Shown here: piece after piece, positions 1-7,051 of the stretch | Layout of the letters: each line of letters starts with the position of its first letter | Numbering within the stretch: position 1 is the first letter of the stretch | DNA from: JBEBXQ01 sp040391535 | GTDB lineage: Bacteria; Bacteroidota; Bacteroidia; Cytophagales; Spirosomataceae | Assembly (NCBI GenBank): GCA_040391535.1 | Contig: JBEBXQ010000113.1 | Coordinates: 1 to 16,348, forward strand | Length of the DNA stretch: 16,348 nucleotides | Reading direction: 5' to 3' | Program-made: the position numbers and the translations under genes | The notes under the pieces: model-generated | Told to the model about the DNA's origin: nothing | Databases searched by the model: none | Seen by the model: the letters and a program-made list of their open reading frames with translations, nothing else

Positions 1-1
1 T

Positions 2-394
2 GCCTTGAAGCATACGTTTAACCGGGAGTGGCTGAAAGCGAATTTCGGCAGGCTGTTGAATCTGCTGGAGGAAGCCACCGACCAACAGGGCCGTCAGCTG
101 ATTGTTTACCTGGTAGAGCGGGGCGAAATCAGAGAAAAGGAAATTATGGAAATCATTGAAATATTACCCAAACAGACCAAGATGAAAACACTGAATGCGA
201 TAGACACGATATTTGCCAGAGGGGTGCAAAAGGGGCAACTGGAAGGTGAAAGGGAAGGTCGAATGAAACAATTGGTAAAAACTGTTCACAATCTAATCGC
301 AAATACGGCACTTACCGACCATGAAATCGCCTCTCTGGCCGAGACTACGGAAGACTTTGTAGCGCGTTTGCGTAATGACCTGAAGAAGAACTAG
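2..394 (+). CDS. C-terminal part of an Rpn-family nuclease / putative transposase (5' end outside window)
   Basis: The reading frame is open to the left edge, so this is the 3' part of a longer gene. The TTG at position 5 is only the first possible start inside the window and is unlikely to be real. About 130 residues are visible: a helical segment, a Gly/Glu/Arg linker (GQLEGEREGR), then a short helical tail with an LTDHEIASLAE motif ending in DLKKN. Such EG-rich linkers with this kind of tail are common at the end of Rpn (recombination-promoting nuclease, PD-(D/E)XK) proteins in Cytophagales; the nuclease domain would lie upstream and is not seen. A second copy of the same tail follows directly. 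Family assignment rests on tail resemblance only, so function is tentative. Confidence 0.55.
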   Translation, partial: ALKHTFNREWLKANFGRLLNLLEEATDQQGRQLIVYLVERGEIREKEIMEIIEILPKQTKMKTLNAIDTIFARGVQKGQLEGEREGRMKQLVKTVHNLIANTALTDHEIASLAETTEDFVARLRNDLKKN

Positions 395-756
395 GTTTAC
401 TATTGCCAGAATCTGTTTACCTGGTAGAACGAGGTGAGATCAGAGAAATCATTGAAATATTACCCAAACAGACCAAGATGAAAACACTAAATGCTATAGA
501 CACGATATTTGCCAGGGGAGTGCAAAAGGGGCAACAGGAAGGCCGACTGGAAGGTCATCAGGCAGGCCGAATGGAAGGGCGACTGGAAGGTGAAAGGGAA
601 GGTCGAATGAAACAATTGGTAAAAACTGTTCACAATCTAATCGCAAATACGGCACTTACCGACCATGAAATCGCCTCTCTGGCCGAGACTACGGAAGACT
701 TTGTAGCGCGTTTGCGTGAGGATCTGAAGAAGAACTGATACGGCTCATTGCCAGAA
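103..756 (+). repeat. Tandem direct repeat of the Rpn gene tail (units 103-411 and 414-756)
   Basis: Unit 1 starts at TGTTTACCTGGTAGA (103) and runs past its stop to ATTGCCAGAA (402-411). Unit 2 starts with the same bases at 414 and ends with the same ten bases at 747-756. The units differ by a 15-base deletion and a 48-base insertion in unit 2 and a few substitutions. Positions 238-373 and 582-717 are identical over 136 bases. Confidence 0.9.
403..738 (+). pseudogene. Truncated second copy of the Rpn-type C-terminal tail
   Basis: This frame repeats the last ~95 residues of the preceding gene but has no nuclease domain and no convincing start; the TTG at 403 lies 8 bases after the previous stop and has no ribosome-binding site. 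Compared with the first copy it lacks five codons (KEIME) and carries a 16-codon expansion of the GRLEG-type linker; both changes keep the frame. All eight base substitutions in the shared part upstream of the linker are synonymous, and the last 136 bases before the final residues are identical. It is probably a remnant left by recombination between paralogues rather than a working gene. It could still be expressed as a 111-residue protein by read-through or reinitiation, but nothing in the sequence supports that. Confidence 0.6.
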
Positions 757-842
757 AGGTCAAAGTAAAAAAGCAGATACAGTGGTCAGTACAGCAATAA
801 CAAACACCTTTACATGAAACTTTTCAGGAAGAGCTTCAAATA

Positions 843-1520
843 TTACGCTTCTTTAATTTCTCCGTTTTCACACCGGATCACCCTTGCAGGGTAATTTTTC
901 AGAAATTCATGATTGTGTGTGGCCATAAGGATGGCTGTTCCGGCACTGTTAATCGTTTGAAAAACTTTCATAATCTGATCACCGACTTCCGGATCCAGGT
1001 TGCCGGTAGGTTCATCAGCAATGAGTATTTGCGGTTCGTTCAGCATTGCTCTGGCAATGACGACGCGCTGTTGTTCTCCACCCGAAAGCTGGTGTGGGTA
1101 CTTCTTTTGTGTCGTACCCAATCCCACCTGCATCAATACCTCTGAAATTCGTCTGGCAATTTTTGAACTGTCTTTCCAGCCGGTAGCTTTTAAAACAAAG
1201 GATAGATTCTCTTCAACGGAGCGATCTGTCAGTAGCTGAAAATCCTGAAACACGATTCCTATTTTCCGGCGGAGAAAAGGTACATCGGCTTTCTTTATTT
1301 TCTGTAATTCATACCCGGCCACTTTTGCAGAGCCCACCTGCAGAAACAGGTCGGCATACAAAGTTTTAAGTAATGAACTTTTGCCACTACCCGTCCGCCC
1401 GATCAGGAATACGAATTCTCCTTTATTGATATTAAAGCTGACATCCGTCAATACCAGTTTTTCTCCCTGGTAAATATCAGCATTATCAAGCATTACTACC
1501 GGTTCGTTGCCAAACGTCAT
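843..1520 (-). CDS. ftsE: Cell-division ABC ATPase FtsE
   Basis: This is a 225-residue stand-alone ATP-binding cassette subunit. Walker A is GRTGSGKS (41-48), the Q-loop is at Q92, the signature LSGGEQ is at 145-150, Walker B with the catalytic glutamate is ILIADEP (165-171), the D-loop is NLD (174-176) and the switch histidine is H202, so all catalytic elements are intact. The sequence (for instance FQDFQLLTDRSV and VLKATGWKD) matches the Bacteroidota form of FtsE. FtsE pairs with the membrane protein FtsX and uses ATP binding to drive periplasmic peptidoglycan hydrolase activation at the septum. No ftsX is present in the window. Its ATG lies three bases after the transaldolase stop, so the two are almost certainly co-transcribed. 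A related LolD/MacB-type exporter ATPase is the main alternative. Confidence 0.85.
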   Translation of the reverse strand: MTFGNEPVVMLDNADIYQGEKLVLTDVSFNINKGEFVFLIGRTGSGKSSLLKTLYADLFLQVGSAKVAGYELQKIKKADVPFLRRKIGIVFQDFQLLTDRSVEENLSFVLKATGWKDSSKIARRISEVLMQVGLGTTQKKYPHQLSGGEQQRVVIARAMLNEPQILIADEPTGNLDPEVGDQIMKVFQTINSAGTAILMATHNHEFLKNYPARVIRCENGEIKEA

Positions 1521-1523
1521 AAT

Positions 1524-2180
1524 TTATTTGTTACCTTTTTCGTAATCAGCCAGAAACTTAGCTAATCCTGAATCAGTTAATGGATGTTTTAACAATGCTG
1601 TAATGGCGCTTAACGGACCTGTCATTACATCTGCACCCAGCTCTGCACATTGAATAATATGCATCGGATGGCGCACAGAAGCAGCAAGCACCTGCGTCTC
1701 ATAACCATAGTTGCGGTAGATGGTCAGAATCTGCTCAATCAGCCCGATACCATCTGTAGAAATATCGTCAAGACGACCCACGAAAGGGGAAACATAAGTA
1801 GCACCCGCTTTTGCTGCCAGCAGCGCCTGTCCTGCCGAGAAAATCAAAGTACAGTTAGTACGGATATCTTTATTTGAAAAATATTTCAGTGCTTTTACGC
1901 CATCCTGAATCATCGGTACTTTTACCACAATTTTGGGATCAATCTCTACCAGTTCTTCGCCTTCTTTGATGATACCAGCCAGATCAGTGGCAATAACCTC
2001 TGCACTTACATCACCTTCCACAATATCACAAATAGCTTTGTAGTGCGCCAGGATATTATTTTTGCCGGTAATACCCTCTTTAGCCATTAATGACGGATTG
2101 GTGGTAACGCCATCCAGAACTCCCAGCGCCTGTGCTTCACGGATTTCATCCAGGTTAGCTGTATCAATAAAGAATTTCAT
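1524..2180 (-). CDS. fsa: Small transaldolase of the FSA/TalC (MipB) family
   Basis: This 218-residue TIM-barrel protein has the family length. Landmarks are the N-terminal FFIDTAN, the VTTNPSL motif (25-31), and the Schiff-base lysine K87 in VVKVPM. At the two positions that separate fructose-6-phosphate aldolase from transaldolase in this family (Gln59 and Tyr131 in E. coli FSA), this protein has E61 and F133, the transaldolase pattern. It therefore most likely moves dihydroxyacetone units between sugar phosphates in the non-oxidative pentose phosphate pathway, despite the usual FSA label. It is the first gene of a two-gene unit with ftsE; the ATG at 2180 is the only sensible start. The assignment to transaldolase is inferred from those two residues. 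Confidence 0.9.
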   Translation of the reverse strand: MKFFIDTANLDEIREAQALGVLDGVTTNPSLMAKEGITGKNNILAHYKAICDIVEGDVSAEVIATDLAGIIKEGEELVEIDPKIVVKVPMIQDGVKALKYFSNKDIRTNCTLIFSAGQALLAAKAGATYVSPFVGRLDDISTDGIGLIEQILTIYRNYGYETQVLAASVRHPMHIIQCAELGADVMTGPLSAITALLKHPLTDSGLAKFLADYEKGNK

Positions 2181-2280
2181 TATGTATCTGTTTTTTGATT
2201 AAATAATGGACAATAATAATTCATCCACAGGAAGGAAGGAAGCTAAGAGCAAAAAATATTATAAAAATGAAGAAAAAGAG

Positions 2281-2297
2281 CATAAAAAAATGGCAAA
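2281..2297 (-). terminator. U-tract terminator at the 3' end of the SRP RNA
   Basis: The closing stem of the SRP RNA hairpin (UUUGCC at its 3' end) is followed on the minus strand by A and then seven T residues (2290-2284). The RNA's own outer stem therefore probably serves as the terminator hairpin. Confidence 0.6.
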
Positions 2298-2382
2298 CCG
2301 AGAATCTCACCGCTACGACCACCTACCCTTGCTTCGGTCAGGACCTGGGGGATTCAGCAGGAGCTGGTAGTTCCGATTTGCC
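2292..2382 (-). ncRNA. ffs: Bacterial signal recognition particle RNA (4.5S-like, small type)
   Basis: Read on the minus strand, this ~91-base stretch folds into one long hairpin. The ends pair (GGCAAA with UUUGCC) and the centre has the SRP domain IV signature CCCAGGUCC...GAAGCAAGGG, including the conserved AGG/AGCA symmetric loop that binds the Ffh M domain. It has no Alu domain, so it is the short form. A TAnnTTTG promoter element ends five bases before the predicted 5' end, and seven U residues follow just after the closing stem, so both boundaries are supported independently. The apical loop (CUGACC) is not the GGAA tetraloop of E. coli. The RNA would act with Ffh and FtsY in co-translational membrane targeting. 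Confidence 0.88.
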
Positions 2383-2386
2383 GGTG

Positions 2387-2417
2387 CAAAGGTAAGTAAA
2401 TTTTTCTTTGAACTAAA
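2387..2417 (-). promoter_or_regulatory. Promoter of the SRP RNA (Bacteroidota -33/-7 type)
   Basis: On the minus strand TACCTTTG (2394-2387) fits the Bacteroidota -7 consensus TAnnTTTG exactly. A TTTA (2417-2414), one base off the -33 consensus TTTG, lies 19 bases upstream, which is the normal spacing. The expected transcription start falls at about 2382, the first base of the SRP RNA hairpin. Confidence 0.72.
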
Positions 2418-2505
2418 TCATAATGGCAACATAAATCTTTAACCTTTTTCATTTGATTAACGGAGATTTTTCATTTGTTTCGCTAATTAATTGATTTTAA
2501 AAGTG

Positions 2506-3213
2506 ATGAGAAAAATAGTATATATCTTATTTTCAATATTTTGTGTTTCCTGCTCACAATCTTCTGATGCGTTTTTTCAAAGAGGGCGGGAGTTAATGAC
2601 AGAGGGAAAGAAAAAAGAGGCGATTGAGTTTTTAAACAAGGCTATCGATAAAGATACGGAAAATGATGAGGCTTTTAACCTGAGAGGAGTGGCATATTAT
2701 GAACTGAAGCAATTTGATAATGCTTTGCTTGACTATGAAAGGGCCATAGAGGTAGCCCCCGAAAAATACCGCCCCTATTTTAACCGCGCATTGTTATATG
2801 CGGAACAGAAAAAATTCGCCCTTTCACTTACTGATTATAATAAGTCTGTAGAACTGGCACCGGATGTGGCCGATGTTTATCTTAACCGCGGACAGGTTCT
2901 GGCACTAACGGACAGTATACAGCCCGCGATTGATGATTTCAGGAAAGCGATACAACTTGACGACAAAAATGTGAACAGCTGGTATAACCTGGGAAATACC
3001 CTTTACAGAACAAAGCAGTACAAAGAGGCGGTAGATGCACTTCAGAAGTCGGTTCGGCTGGATCCTCAGTTTACCAAAGGTGTTTTCGGACTGGGAATGG
3101 CCCAATGGGAATCAGGAGAGCAGGATCTGGGCTGCCAGAATCTGAGGGAAGCCGCCCGGCAGGGACATGAACAGGCTGCCACTATTGCCGCACATAATTG
3201 TCCAACTGAATAA
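2506..3213 (+). CDS. TPR-repeat lipoprotein
   Basis: From the ATG at 2506 this gives 235 residues. The upstream TTG (2491) and GTG (2503) are less likely because the ATG begins a clean lipoprotein signal: MRKIVYILF, hydrophobic core, then a lipobox ending VSC at C16. About six tetratricopeptide repeats follow in tandem, each ~34 residues, with the typical pattern (A/G at helix packing positions, DY..AI.L.P repeats such as YERAIEVAP and FRKAIQLDD). The last repeat is Sel1-like (LGCQNLREAARQG). The protein is probably anchored in a membrane facing the periplasm and acts as a protein-interaction scaffold; no enzyme domain is visible, and the partner is unknown. The next gene starts 12 bases downstream on the same strand, suggesting an operon. 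Confidence 0.85.
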   Translation: MRKIVYILFSIFCVSCSQSSDAFFQRGRELMTEGKKKEAIEFLNKAIDKDTENDEAFNLRGVAYYELKQFDNALLDYERAIEVAPEKYRPYFNRALLYAEQKKFALSLTDYNKSVELAPDVADVYLNRGQVLALTDSIQPAIDDFRKAIQLDDKNVNSWYNLGNTLYRTKQYKEAVDALQKSVRLDPQFTKGVFGLGMAQWESGEQDLGCQNLREAARQGHEQAATIAAHNCPTE

Positions 3214-3225
3214 ACCGTCAATCTT

Positions 3226-3579
3226 ATGATCCGTTATTGTATCATTGCTTTTTCATTATTATTCATCTTTCTGACTTTCAATAAATCCGCGGCTCCTGAC
3301 AATGGGTTATGGCTGGGTATGTATGGTTTTGCTACTCTGGCAGGATTTATGGCTTTGAGAAAATACTGGCATTGGGGTATTTTTATATTTCTGGCCGCCT
3401 GTTATGCATTTGCAGCCGTCTATTTTTGGCCTGTCCAGTTTGAAGGTTTTTTTTATGACGGACTGGCAATGAAACCCAGCAATGTGGAAAAGGCAAGAGA
3501 TGCGGCATCACTTATTTTTGCTTGTGTATTTATGCTGAGCCTGGGATATCTGACAAAAACCAACCGGATTTCGGAATAA
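3226..3579 (+). CDS. Small membrane protein resembling the TMEM220 family
   Basis: This 117-residue protein has about four hydrophobic helices (roughly 4-20, 28-43, 49-66 and 92-110), with a short extracytoplasmic-looking stretch before the last one. The layout, NxxxxPDxxLWxxMYG near residues 19-34, a FWP turn after the third helix and an EKARDAASLIF segment leading into the last helix, resembles bacterial TMEM220-family proteins, though the usual DPDP motif is degenerate here (AAPDN). No biochemical role is known to me for the family. It follows the TPR lipoprotein closely and converges with birA, with nine bases between the stops and no obvious terminator. Confidence 0.6.
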   Translation: MIRYCIIAFSLLFIFLTFNKSAAPDNGLWLGMYGFATLAGFMALRKYWHWGIFIFLAACYAFAAVYFWPVQFEGFFYDGLAMKPSNVEKARDAASLIFACVFMLSLGYLTKTNRISE

Positions 3580-3588
3580 AGGGGCCAT

Positions 3589-4347
3589 CTACCAAAGCCA
3601 TTCGATTTCCTTCATTCCATAGTAAGACGGTTGTCTGCCGGCTTTATTCATAATAAGCATACCCTGGTCGTTTACTCCTTCTACGGAACCTTCAAATGTA
3701 CCGTGGTTATCTCTGAATTGCCGCGTTTCGTTTTTCCCGTAAAGCGCATCCGTATATGCTTTTTTCAGGGCTGAAGTTTGTCCTTTTTTTATCATCAGAT
3801 AGTATTTTTCCACAGAGGCCAGCAACTCAGGGAAAATATCTCTGAGGTTGTAAACCGAGTGCGTCTCTGCAGCCAGTGAAGTTGCTCTGGGATGCCCGAA
3901 TTTCAGCTGATTGATATTAATCCCTGTCCCGGCAATCGAGTGCCTGATATTGCTTCCGGAAATAACATTTTCGATCAGTATTCCGGCGCACTTGCGGTCT
4001 CTGATGTATATGTCATTCGGCCATTTGATTTTCACGTCTTTTGTGTACTTCTCCAGAAAGTCGCGCACGCTTACGGATATAGCCATGCTGAGCAGAAACT
4101 GATTACTGATTTGTAAAAAATCCGGCTTCAGGTAAACCGAAAAAAGCAGGTTTTTACCGGCTTCGCTCTCCCATCCGGAACCTCGTTGCCCTCGACCTGC
4201 CGATTGGAAGTCTGTAATCACGACATCCCCGTCATTAATCTGACCATTCTGAACAAACTCCGACGCTATGGCGTTAGTAGAGTGACAACTTGGCAGGTAT
4301 GTGATATATTTACCGATAAAGATGTTATCAAAACAGGAATTGTACAC
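3589..4347 (-). CDS. birA: Biotin--[acetyl-CoA carboxylase] ligase (monofunctional BirA)
   Basis: This 252-residue protein activates biotin as biotinyl-AMP and attaches it to the lysine of carboxylase carrier domains. Landmarks: CHSTN (21-25), the adenylate-binding loop GRGQRG (51-56), KWPNDIY (108-114) with the lysine that contacts the intermediate, and GTGININQ (140-147). A small SH3-like C-terminal domain (GTFEGSVEGVNDQG) follows. There is no N-terminal helix-turn-helix, so it is the class I enzyme and not a repressor. The start codon is GTG (4347-4345). The gene diverges from rsfS; a candidate promoter lies in the intergenic region. Confidence 0.93.
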   Translation of the reverse strand: MYNSCFDNIFIGKYITYLPSCHSTNAIASEFVQNGQINDGDVVITDFQSAGRGQRGSGWESEAGKNLLFSVYLKPDFLQISNQFLLSMAISVSVRDFLEKYTKDVKIKWPNDIYIRDRKCAGILIENVISGSNIRHSIAGTGININQLKFGHPRATSLAAETHSVYNLRDIFPELLASVEKYYLMIKKGQTSALKKAYTDALYGKNETRQFRDNHGTFEGSVEGVNDQGMLIMNKAGRQPSYYGMKEIEWLW

Positions 4348-4401
4348 TTTTTTTAACTAATTTTATAGGTGAATTGTTAACCGTCTTAATATAAGGACGT
4401 A

Positions 4402-4434
4402 CAAAAATGATAGTTACACGGTAATACCCGCAAA
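4402..4434 (-). promoter_or_regulatory. Candidate birA promoter overlapping the rsfS start
   Basis: On the minus strand CATTTTTG (4409-4402) is one base off TAnnTTTG, and a perfect TTTG (4434-4431) lies 21 bases upstream. The -33 element overlaps the first base of the rsfS ATG. The expected start of transcription is near 4397, giving a ~50-base leader for birA. This is a pattern match only. Confidence 0.35.
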
Positions 4435-4817
4435 TGAAACAACGCAAAAATAAAGAAGTATCATCTCAAGACCTTTCAAAACTAGTAGCGAAAGGAATGT
4501 CAGAGAAAAAAGGTTTTGATATTGTTATACTTGATCTTAGAAAAGTCAAAAATGCAGTAGCGGACTTTTTCGTCATTTGTTCAGGAAATGCAGATGTCCA
4601 TGTTGATGCCATAGCAGATTCAGTGGAAGAAGAAGTTTACAAAGCCGCTCAGATAGATCCCTGGCAAAAAGAAGGTAAAACCAACCGCGAATGGATTCTG
4701 ATTGATTATGTTGACGTAGTGGCTCACATTTTCAAGAAGGACATCAGGGAATACTACGGACTTGATGAATTATGGGGCGATGCAGAAATTATACGCCTGG
4801 AAGAAGCTGCGGTTTAA
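4434..4817 (+). CDS. rsfS: Ribosomal silencing factor RsfS (Iojap/YbeB family)
   Basis: This 127-residue protein has the family fold over its whole length: a KGFDIVILDL strand, VADFFVICSG, an AIADSVEEEV helix, a variable loop, then WILIDYVDVVAHIF and REYYGLDELWGDAEI at the C-terminal end. RsfS binds ribosomal protein uL14 on the large subunit and blocks joining with the small subunit, lowering translation in starvation. The invariant-looking aromatic and acidic residues are present. ftsH follows 72 bases downstream on the same strand, an order common in Bacteroidota. No Shine-Dalgarno sequence precedes the ATG. Confidence 0.95.
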   Translation: MKQRKNKEVSSQDLSKLVAKGMSEKKGFDIVILDLRKVKNAVADFFVICSGNADVHVDAIADSVEEEVYKAAQIDPWQKEGKTNREWILIDYVDVVAHIFKKDIREYYGLDELWGDAEIIRLEEAAV

Positions 4818-4889
4818 AATTTTATTTCCTGTGCAATAGCCAGTCTGCTGTTGTTTCCTCGTTAATTTCTTAATAAATGAAGCAAGACA

Positions 4890-6971
4890 ATGTCTGAAAA
4901 CAATAACAAGAAAAACCAATTGAATCCGAAAGCTCCGCAGAGGGGGTATCAGGGGTGGATCATCATCGCCCTGATCGCTACCATTCTGGGGATCACTTAT
5001 CTGACCAAATCGAGTTCAGTAAGAGAGATCAGCCAGAATAAATTTGAAAAAATGGTAGCTGATAAGGAAGTGTCACGGGTGCTGATCATCAATGACAATA
5101 CCGTGGAAGTCACGCTGACACCCGAAGCATTGAAGCTGGACAAATATAAAGTTCTTCATCAGGAAAATACCTATCTGGGTAGTGAAGCAGGGCCTCATTA
5201 TCAGTTCAGAGTGACTTCAGGAGAAACATTCAAAAAAGATCTCGAAAAACTTCAGGCCGATGTTCCTGATAATGAAAGGATTGATTATAAGATCGAAACC
5301 CGTGGCGACTGGACGCAATTCCTGGGTAGCTGGGGTGTGATTATCCTGATGTTTGTGGTCATGTATTTCCTTTTTGGCAGAATGTCAGGAGGAGTAGGGC
5401 CGGGTGGACAGATCTTCAATATCGGTCGTTCAAGGGCTACCTTGTTTGATGCTGAAAATAAAGTGAAAATCACTTTTAACGATGTGGCTGGTCTGGATGA
5501 AGCCAAAGAAGAAATCAAGGAAATCGTTGATTATCTTAAAAGCCAGGAGAAATTTAAAAAGCTTGGCGCCAAAATACCGAAAGGTGCGTTATTGGTAGGC
5601 CCTCCGGGAACCGGTAAAACCCTGTTGGCTAAAGCGGTGGCCGGTGAGGCTGCAGTCCCCTTCTTCTCGCTGTCAGGTTCTGATTTCGTGGAAATGTTTG
5701 TGGGAGTAGGTGCTGCGCGTGTCCGTGACCTTTTTAAGCAGGCGAAGGAGAAAGCGCCATGTATCATTTTTATTGATGAAATTGATGCAGTAGGACGTTC
5801 CCGTGGCCGTGGGGCTATGCCGGGAGCTAACGATGAGCGTGAAAACACACTTAACTCACTGCTGGTTGAAATGGACGGGTTTGCAACGGATTCCGGAATT
5901 ATTATTCTGGCCGCCACCAACCGTCCGGATGTACTGGATTCTGCCTTACTGAGACCGGGACGTTTTGACCGTCAGATTTCCGTTGATAAGCCTGATGTAA
6001 TTGGTCGGGAAGCTATTTTCAAAGTTCACCTTGCTCCGTTGAAACTCAATGAAGACGTGGATGTGCAGAAACTTGCCGCTCAGACTCCGGGTTTCGCAGG
6101 TGCTGAAATTGCCAATGTCTGTAACGAAGCTGCTTTGATTGCCGCACGTCGCGACCGTGATTCTGTGACTATGCAGGATTTCCAGGATGCGATGGACCGT
6201 GTAATCGGTGGTCTTGAGAAAAAGAATAAACTGATTTCACCGGACGAAAAGGAAATTGTCGCTTTTCACGAAGCCGGCCATGCCGTAGCAGGATGGTATC
6301 TTGAACACGCCGACCCGTTGGTGAAAGTAACGATAGTCCCACGTGGAGTGGCTGCACTCGGATATGCGCAATACCTGCCGCGTGAGCAGTATCTGTATCG
6401 TACAGAGCAGCTGTTTGATGAAATGTGTATGACACTTGGCGGGCGTGCCGCTGAAGATCTTGTATTCGGGAAAGTTTCTACCGGCGCACTGAGTGATCTT
6501 GAAAGAGTTACAAAAGTGGCTTACAGCATGGTCACTATGTATGGAATGAATGAGCGGATCGGGAATGTATCCTACTATGATTCCAAACAAAGTGATTATG
6601 CCTTTACCAAGCCTTATTCTGAAGCTACTTCTGAAGCCATCGATATTGAGGTAAGAAAACTGATTGATCAGGCCTACCAGTTTGCTAAAAAGCTTCTTTC
6701 AGAAAAACGGGAAGAGCTTGATAAAATAGCACGGGAGTTGCTGGAAAAAGAAATCCTTTTTCAGGGTGACCTTGAAAGACTGATCGGAAAGCGTCCTTTT
6801 GAAAAGGAAACCAGCTATCAGGCTTATGTCAATCGCCGTGCCCATGAGGAAGAGATTATCCATAATGAAGTTGTGAAGCAACAGGCTTTGGGAGAAAAAA
6901 ATAATGAGGTTAAAGACGATACTGATCTGGAGGTGGAAGGCAGTACTTCTTCTGATGAAAAGAACGCTTAA
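4890..6971 (+). CDS. ftsH: ATP-dependent zinc metalloprotease FtsH
   Basis: This 693-residue membrane AAA+ protease degrades misassembled membrane proteins and short-lived regulators. In order: TM1 (23-39), a periplasmic domain (about 41-145), TM2 (146-163), and the AAA module with Walker A GPPGTGKT (237-244), pore loop MFVGVG (269-274), Walker B IIFIDEID (292-299) and the second region of homology (341-360) with arginines in RPGRFD. The peptidase domain has HEAGH (460-464) and a third zinc ligand at D536 (TGALSDLERV). The tail (about 640-693) is charged and low in complexity (QQALGEKNNEVKDDTDLEVEG is split by acidic runs). All catalytic residues are intact. Translation starts 72 bases after rsfS; a hairpin terminator follows the stop. 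Confidence 0.97.
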   Translation: MSENNNKKNQLNPKAPQRGYQGWIIIALIATILGITYLTKSSSVREISQNKFEKMVADKEVSRVLIINDNTVEVTLTPEALKLDKYKVLHQENTYLGSEAGPHYQFRVTSGETFKKDLEKLQADVPDNERIDYKIETRGDWTQFLGSWGVIILMFVVMYFLFGRMSGGVGPGGQIFNIGRSRATLFDAENKVKITFNDVAGLDEAKEEIKEIVDYLKSQEKFKKLGAKIPKGALLVGPPGTGKTLLAKAVAGEAAVPFFSLSGSDFVEMFVGVGAARVRDLFKQAKEKAPCIIFIDEIDAVGRSRGRGAMPGANDERENTLNSLLVEMDGFATDSGIIILAATNRPDVLDSALLRPGRFDRQISVDKPDVIGREAIFKVHLAPLKLNEDVDVQKLAAQTPGFAGAEIANVCNEAALIAARRDRDSVTMQDFQDAMDRVIGGLEKKNKLISPDEKEIVAFHEAGHAVAGWYLEHADPLVKVTIVPRGVAALGYAQYLPREQYLYRTEQLFDEMCMTLGGRAAEDLVFGKVSTGALSDLERVTKVAYSMVTMYGMNERIGNVSYYDSKQSDYAFTKPYSEATSEAIDIEVRKLIDQAYQFAKKLLSEKREELDKIARELLEKEILFQGDLERLIGKRPFEKETSYQAYVNRRAHEEEIIHNEVVKQQALGEKNNEVKDDTDLEVEGSTSSDEKNA

Positions 6972-6992
6972 TTAATCTCAATCACAGTATTG

Positions 6993-7051
6993 AAGAGTAC
7001 ACGAAAAGTGTCAGGACAAAATCCGGCAACATCGTGTACTCTTTTATTTTT
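6993..7051 (+). terminator. Intrinsic terminator of ftsH, overlapping the end of the convergent gene
   Basis: A perfect 12-base inverted repeat, AAGAGTACACGA (6993-7004) and TCGTGTACTCTT (7032-7043), has a 27-base loop and is followed by TTTTATTTTT (7042-7051). The T tract overlaps the last codons of the minus-strand gene ending at 7044. On the minus strand the hairpin has no T tract, so it mainly stops plus-strand transcripts. Confidence 0.75.

Noticed and set aside
529..606. Short repeats that could suggest a CRISPR or minisatellite array
   Set aside because: The repeats are 12-base in-frame codons for a Gly/Glu/Arg linker inside a reading frame; there are no unique spacers of even length.
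2452..2477. Plus-strand promoter for the TPR lipoprotein (TTTG and TTCATTTG)
   Set aside because: The spacer is only 14 bases and the -7 element has a mismatch, so it was not listed.
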